IMG/VR virus record: IMGVR_UViG_3300021963_000417
Span: 1 to 32,794 of that record
From: a virus
DNA: 32,794 bases
Direction: 5' to 3' (one strand)
A program made the translations under genes and the position numbers. The notes below the pieces were generated by a model, which worked only from the letters and a program-made list of their open reading frames with translations, had not been told where the DNA came from and did no database searches. Below are positions 6,914 to 14,000 of the stretch, in pieces. The stretch's first letter is position 1. Each line of letters starts with the position of its first letter.

Positions 6914-7618
6914 ATGCCTACAACAATATACGAAGTATCTGAAATAGAACTTATCGATGGAACAATTATAGAGATTAGTCCTCTAAAGATTAAATATCTT
7001 AGACAGTTTATGGACAAGTTTGACATTCTTAAAAAATCTAATAATGATGAAGAGTCGTTGGGAATTCTTGCTGAGTGTGCAAGAATAGCGATGAAACAGT
7101 TTTATCCACTAATTAAGACTATAGATGACGTGGAAGACAACATCGACTTGCCAACAATATATAAAATAATTGAGTATTGTGCAGGTATTAAAATGAACCA
7201 GCCTGGCAATTCAAAAAACTCAAACCCACAACCCAAAATGAGCCAAGAGCAAGAAGATAATAGTTGGAAAAATTTAGATTTGGTTAAGTTAGAATCAGAA
7301 ATATTTACTTTGGGTATTTGGAAAAATTTTGACGAATTAGAATCAAGCCTTTGCATGTCCGAATTAATGACCATTCTTGAGTCTATACGAGAACTTGATT
7401 ACAATGAAAAGAAGTTTCTTGCAGCAATGCAAGGGGTAGACCTGGACGAGGCAAGCGGTAAATCTAAAGAAGAAGTAGACCCTTGGGAAGCCATGAAAGC
7501 AAGGGTAGCGTCAAATGGTGCTACAAGTGACCCTAATGACATTATATCTTATCAAGGACAACGTGCTGCTAAGGCTGGATTCGGTATTGGCATGGGTCTT
7601 GACTATGAAGTTATCTAA
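6914..7618 (+). CDS. Tail assembly chaperone, long (GT-like) form
   Basis: 234 residues, between major tail and tape measure genes. Residues 1-96 are a G-like domain (DGT-I, PLKI, LR-FM-KF, EC-IA-KQ, DLPT-YKI). About 97-120 is a linker rich in Asn, Gln and Ser. About 120-180 looks like a T domain (LGIWKNFDELESSLCMSEL ... KFLAAMQGVDLDE). The last 50 residues contain a WEAMKARVAS helix. The G domain is clearly paralogous to the short protein at 7669. In lambda and many siphoviruses the G-T fusion is made only by a -1 frameshift; here it is encoded in one frame. Two A-AAU-UUA/U heptamers (7270-7276, 7324-7330) lie in the zero frame and each is followed by a near -1 stop. Translation appears to start without a leader. 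Arg codons are mixed AGA/CGA/AGG/CGT. Confidence 0.8.
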   Translation: MPTTIYEVSEIELIDGTIIEISPLKIKYLRQFMDKFDILKKSNNDEESLGILAECARIAMKQFYPLIKTIDDVEDNIDLPTIYKIIEYCAGIKMNQPGNSKNSNPQPKMSQEQEDNSWKNLDLVKLESEIFTLGIWKNFDELESSLCMSELMTILESIRELDYNEKKFLAAMQGVDLDEASGKSKEEVDPWEAMKARVASNGATSDPNDIISYQGQRAAKAGFGIGMGLDYEVI

Positions 7619-7633
7619 CAATAGTCAATCTTT

Positions 7634-7645
7634 ATGTTATAATTG
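7634..7645 (+). promoter_or_regulatory. Extended -10 promoter for the short chaperone gene
   Basis: ATGTTATAATTG, with TATAAT at 7638-7643 and TGT upstream. There is no clear -35. Its start near 7650 leaves a short leader holding AAGGAGG (7658-7664) before ATG 7669. Confidence 0.65.
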
Positions 7646-7668
7646 TTAAGAAACCATAAGGAGGATTC

Positions 7669-7995
7669 ATGTCTACAACTGTAAACGAAACAAAGACTGT
7701 AGAACTATTGGACGGAACTACCATTCCTGTTCGTCCACTAAAAATCTCACTTCTTCGCCCTTTTATGACAAAGTTCGAAAAGATTGCAGAAGTTGCAGAT
7801 AACAATGAGAAGTCAATGACTCTTCTCATGGAGTGCGTTCAGATTGCTCTGAAACAGTATGCTCCAGAAAAAGCCGAAGACCTGAAGGCACTAGAGGAAT
7901 TGCTAGACCTTCCAACCGTATACAAGATTGTCGAAGAGGCATCTGGTATTAAACTTAGTGAAGCCTCACTAATGGGTGGTCTAATTAACGGCTAA
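7669..7995 (+). CDS. Tail assembly chaperone, short (G-like) form
   Basis: 108 residues, aligned over its whole length with the first 96 or so residues of the upstream gene: shared DGT-I, PLKI--LR-FM-KF, EC--IA-KQ, LDLPT-YKI and GIK positions. It lacks the T domain and has no frameshift extension, since the tape measure begins 17 bases later and the frames after its stop are not coding. Tail chaperones coat the tape measure during tube assembly, with the short form in large excess. This gene has its own promoter, a strong AAGGAGG binding site and CGT/CGC Arg codons, so it is set up for higher expression than its long paralogue. A family match by homology to lambda gpG is inferred from position and pattern. 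Confidence 0.8.
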   Translation: MSTTVNETKTVELLDGTTIPVRPLKISLLRPFMTKFEKIAEVADNNEKSMTLLMECVQIALKQYAPEKAEDLKALEELLDLPTVYKIVEEASGIKLSEASLMGGLING

Positions 7996-8012
7996 TAAAG
8001 CGGTGTAGTTGA

Positions 8013-11000
8013 ATGGCTGATATTGAATCCAACATTAAAGTAAATATAGATACGTCAGAGGCTCTGGCGCAACTAAAACTTTTACAGCAACAAATATCAG
8101 CCTTTCAACAAGCCATGCGAAATGCTGGTTCAGCAAACGCCAAGGCTGCTGCTGCAATGCAGCAAAATCTTGTAAATTCCATTAATGCTACTGGTAAATT
8201 CAGAGCAAACATTCAAACCATTAAAACAAGTGCAGAAACCTTTACTGAATCACTTGAAAAAAACAAAATGTCAATTGGCGAATATTTTCGCTATGCTGGT
8301 GGGGCATCTAAGACATTCGGAAAACTTTTTAAATCTGAATTTGCTGTAATTCAGCAGGTAGCAGAAGAGCGTGTAAAAGCGTTACAAACACAATTCATTA
8401 AACTTGGTCGTGATGCCAATGGTGCAATGAAGGCTATTGCTGTTAAGCCACTAGCACTAGATATGGATAGCCTTGCTGTAAAAACACAACTTGCAGCACA
8501 GCGTCAGCAGTTGTTTAATCAACTTATGAAACAGGGTTCTACCCAACTTCTAAACTTTGGTAAGAATACTCAGTGGGCAGGTCGCCAGTTGATGGTTGGT
8601 TTTACCATTCCACTAACAATGATGGGTGCTGCTGCTGCCAAAGCATACATGCAAATTGAGGCAGCCTCTATTAAATTTAAGCGTGTATATGGAGACATAA
8701 ACACTACAACTACAGAAACAAACAAGATGGTAAAGTCTGTTCAAGCACTTGCCAATGAGTTTACAAAATACGGTCTTGCTGTTGCAGACACTATGGAAAT
8801 GGCAGCCTCTGCTGCTGCAATGGGTAAAACAGGTGCGGACCTGCTTGCACAAATTGACCAAGCAGCAAAACTATCTATTCTTGGTGGTGTAGAACAGCAA
8901 CAGGCTCTTGAAACCACAATCTCTCTAACAAACGCATTTAGCGTGTCAACACAAGACTTGGCTAGAAACGTTGACTTTTTAAACGCAGTAGAAAACCAGA
9001 CCGTTGTAAGTATTGAAGACCTTACAATTGCAATTCCAAAAGCAGCACCTGTTGTTAAGCAACTTGGTGGAGATGTAAAAGACCTAGCATTCTTTCTAAC
9101 AGCAATGAAAGAAGGTGGCATTAACGCATCTGAGGGTGCTAACGCCCTAAAGTCTGGTCTTGCGTCTATGATTAACCCAACTGCAAAAGCATCTCAATTT
9201 TTGCAAAAGTTTGGAATTAATCTAAACGGTATTGTTGAGGCAAACAAGGGAGACGTTCGTGGAACAGTTGTTCAGTTTGCTAAAGCCCTAGACACACTTG
9301 ACCCACTAAACCGTGCTCGTGCAATTGAGCAATTGTTTGGTAAGTTTCAATTTTCACGTCTTTCTACACTATTCCAAAACGTAATTGCTGACGGTAGCCA
9401 AGCAACCAAGGTGGCACAACTAGCAAATCAAACAGCAGAAGAACTTGCAGTACTATCCGAACGAGAAATGAAAAAGGTTGAAAGTTCTCCTATGTTCAAG
9501 TTCCAGAAGTCTATTCAGGATATGCAAGCAAAACTTGCTCCAGTTGGTGAAGCATTCTTAAAAGCAGTAACACCAATTATTGAATTTGTTTCTAAAATCC
9601 TTGATGGATTTAATAATCTTAGCGAAGGCTCAAAACAGTTTGTAACAATTTTGGTAACTGCAGTTGCAGGTATTGGTCCTATTTTGCTAATGACATTTGG
9701 TCTTATCGCTAACGGCGTTGCTAACATTATGAAACTCTTTACCAATATGAAGTCTTTCATTAATAAAACAACCAAGCCATCAGAAATGCTAGGCGAACAG
9801 ACGGAATACATGAACACGGAACAACTCCGTGCTGCTGCCATTGCAGCATCTCTTGACCAAGCACACGCAAAATTAAAGCAGACCTTTGACTCTGAAAGAA
9901 TAGCGGTAGAGCAATTAACACAAGCATACAGAACAGCAGTTAATGCACAGCAAGCATATGCTGGAGTTCCAGGAGTGCCAGTTGGCAATCCAAATGCAAC
10001 ACCACCACAAAAATATGCAGGAGGTGTGCGTAGTGTTCCTGGTCCAAAGGGTGCAGGAGACATTGTTCCAGCACTTCTGTCTCCAGGTGAAGCAGTTATT
10101 CCAGCAAAACAAGCACAAAAATACGCACCAGTAATTCATGGCATGATTGCTGGAAATCTGCCAGGATTTGAAAAAGGAACTACTGGCGTTGGTCAAATGC
10201 GTCAAAGCATTGTTGGACCACTTACACAAAGACAAACAGAGGGTCTTGCTAGAACAGGCATGCAACTAGAAGATATCAGCAATGAAGTTCTCGCTGGTCC
10301 GTATGGCAAAGTTGCTCCTACAAACTATGGAACACAAATTTCACCAACTACAGGACACTCATTCCCTGCATTTGGCGTTGGCGGTATTTACCTAAAGCCA
10401 GATGGTACTAAGGTATTTGTAAAGCCACAAATGGACCTAACTTCTGCTATGGCAGAAATGCGTGGTACAGAGATTGCTCGTGGAGCACATGGACTACAAG
10501 CACCACAACAAAAGATTGGTGTGATGATGGACCCAACAGACCCACAGGGTCGCAGACGCTTCATCGTTCTTGAATCACCAGTTGACGAAAAATTTGCAAA
10601 TATTCCTACTTCATTTACAAAAGACCAATACTTTAAGCAATTGGTTGCTTCACTTCTTCGTGGAGACAAAGACCTTGGACTCGGAAATCTCGGTGGCGAT
10701 ATTCTTGCAGACGTTGGAACTGCTGGTGTATTCCAAAGGGCATCTGGAAAGCGTGAACTTGGTGGCAAGATTAACTCAATGGAAGAGCAAGCCATTATCA
10801 ATCTTCTTGGCGTAAAGGGTGGTGCTAAGAGATTCTTTGCTGAAGCAACGTCAGAGATTGCTAGCAGTATGTCACCATCCGAATATGATGCAGCAATGAA
10901 GGCTGAAATTCAGGCAGTTATGCCACGACTCCAAGCAACTATTGCTGGTTTTGGAAATATGAGTTCCGAAGAAAAGGCAGCATACCAAAACATGCTTATG

Positions 11001-14000
11001 CGTTTGCAATCTGGTATGTCTGTTGACTGGGGTAAATATCAGGTAATGCACTCAGCAGTGCCACCAAAGAAATATAAAGAGGGCACAGTTGCTGCAGGAT
11101 GGGAAAGTTTAACTGACACAAGGGGTCTTGGATGGCTAGATGCTTTAGGCATTAGCACAAAACGAGGAATTCAAAGGGCACACTTGCAAGATGAATTAAG
11201 TGTAGACGACCCAATGGTTTTAGATGCAATTCGTTCTGCATCAAAATCTAGTGTTAATGCATCACAACTTCAAGACTTTAAAGTTCTTGGCAATCTTACT
11301 GCAGATTTACCAGAATGGGTAAACCAAAAATTAATTCCAAGTAAGGGTGGAGTCCCATCTCCAATATTTATCAAGGCTTGGAACTCAATTAAAGGTAAAA
11401 TGCTTTCTTCAGCCAAGGCAGCAAGATTGGGTTCAGAAGTTGCTCCTGCTGTTCAAGAAATTGAAGACCAAATTGGTAGACAGACTGCCTCATTAGCATC
11501 TCAAATATTTGACCCAGAGTTGTCACAAGCAACTAGGAGTGTTCTTCTTGCAAATCAAAATCAGCCAGGAGAGTTGGGAGTTGTAGCAAATGCATTTGCA
11601 CGAAGAGCAGAACTTCCAGGAACACTAAGAGCAGATTTTGGTAAAAATGCTCACGACCAAATATTACTTGGATTACAACAGGGAAGGTATCAACTAACAC
11701 CTAGTGGCAAGGCTGTAATAATGGCTGGAACAAAAGGTCAGTCATTTAGAGTTGGAGAATTAAGAACTGGTGCATCAAGTTCAAGTCCAGAAGGTCTTAG
11801 GTATGCTGAAAAATGGGATGCCTGGGATAGAGCAGGTAGACCGCTAGATGAAAGAATGCCAACTATTAAGAGTGCTTCTGCTCCAAAGGGAATGTTCTCT
11901 GGTGCAAGACAAGAGCAGGAAAGTTATGAAGCAACAATGCCAATGTTTTCAAAGATTATGGATTTCAGCGTTTTCTTTGAAGATAGGTTTATGCGAAAAA
12001 ATGGTTATGCTTTAAATCCACAAACAAAAAGATATGAGCCAGTACAAAAATATGCAGATGGCGTTTTCTCAGTACCAGGACCAAAGGGTGCTGGTGATGT
12101 AGTTCCTGCAATGCTGTCACCAGGTGAGGCTGTAATTCCTGCAAAACAAGCACAAAGATATCAACCTCTTATTCAGCAAATGGTTCATGGCAATATTCCA
12201 GGGTATGAGGAAAGCAATGTTCCAAAACTCCCACCAATTCCAGGTGTTGCTGCACCAACTCCATATGTTGCACCAGAGCCTGGAAAAGCAGCAACCTTCC
12301 TTGATGGGATTAAAAATGCAGTTTCTTCAGGTGCTCAAAAACTAGGTGCAACAGTCGTTGAAAAATCAAAGTCAGCACTGGAAACAGCACTCGTTCCTTT
12401 TGTTAGATATATTACTAATGATGAAGTTACTCTTAAAGACGACAAGGGCACTACTAGATTTGATGCGGATACCAAGGAAAGTTTTGATGCAAAAGGCAAC
12501 ATTATTGCTAAAGAGCAGGTTGTAGAAAAAACAAGAGAAGTAACAGAAGCCGAACGTGTGGCGTACATGGAAGCACAACTACTTGGTGACCAAGAATATC
12601 AACAGGCACTTGAAAGAGTAAATAGACTAACAGAGATGCAAAACTACGGTCAGCAACTTACTGCCCAAGAGCAAGCGGAACTTGACCAAAAGCAAAGACT
12701 GTTGGATGAAAAGAGAAAGTATTACCGAGAAGCAGCATCAGTAGAGGCTGGTCAGGGTGGTGCTACTCCAGAAAAAAGAAGTTTGGTTCAAAGAGCCTTT
12801 ACAAGAAACAAGTTTACTGGAAGACTTCAGGGACTTGCTTATGGTGCTTCTGCTGTTGCTGGTGTAGCATCTACTATGGGTGGTAGTATTGGCGAGGCTG
12901 CCCAAGCAGCACTTCCGTCAATTGGTGCTTTTACAACAGCAATGTCAATGATTCCTGGTCCTGCTGGTGTTGCAGTTGGTGCACTTGCAGCAGTTGTTAC
13001 AATTTTCAATCAAATTCAAGAGCATCTCAAAAAGATGCGAGAAGAATCTTATAAACTTGCATCTGCAATGGGTGCTGGAAATCAGTCAATACAAAAGTTT
13101 GCGGAATTTGCAAAAACAGTTTCTGCTACAGAAATAATGAACAAGAGACGAGAAGCCAGTGCTGGACAGTTCTTTAATGTTGTAGAAGGAAAGAAAACAT
13201 TTGGCGAGTCTTATATGGAAACAGATGCAGGTAAGCAACTGCTAAAAGACATTAATGATTCTGTTAAGCAAAGTGGTGGCGAATTAAGTCAGGCAAAGGC
13301 ATTAATCACACAACAACTTTCTGCTGCTATCGCTGCAGGAGTTATGACCACAGCACAGGCAAGAAGCATTGCAGCAAATCTAGGAAAACAACTTAAGAGC
13401 ACTGACTTTGGACTAACTGTAACTGCAAACATTACCAATATCTTTGGTCCAAATGGAGAAAATCTAAAAGAAAATCCACTAGAAGTTACTATGTCAGTAT
13501 CTAAAAAGTCTGCCACTATATTTAAAGATTTTGCAGAAATGGCTTCGGAAAACTTCTCTAGAGGTTTCGGTGAGGCTGAAAAGATTGGTGGCTCTATGGC
13601 TGCACAACTACAATCAATGCTTGATGTGCAACAACAAATGGTTGACTCACTACAGGTTATTTATGAAAAGAGAATTGCAAGTGCTCGAAAAGCAGGGGAT
13701 GAAGCAAAAGCAATTGACCTACAAAACCAGTTACTAATAGAACAACAAAAACTACTTAATTCAAATAAGGCAGCAGCAACTTCGGCATTTGCAGACCTAA
13801 AGGCTTTAGACCCATCGCTTATTGGTCAGTTTAAAGAAGCGTCTATCGGAAGCATTGAAAGTGCTTATAAGGGCACTGGTATGGAAGGTTATGCCTCTAT
13901 TGCCAAAGACCAAATTAATGCTATGCAGGGAACAGACGCAGAAAAAGGTTATTTTGCATCACTTGTTGGCTCTAAAACAATTGGTTTGCCACAAGTTGGA

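Noticed and set aside
7980-8013. A lambda-type frameshift at the end of the short chaperone gene
   Set aside because: There is no slippery heptamer at its end, and no coding frame between its stop and the tape measure start 17 bases later.
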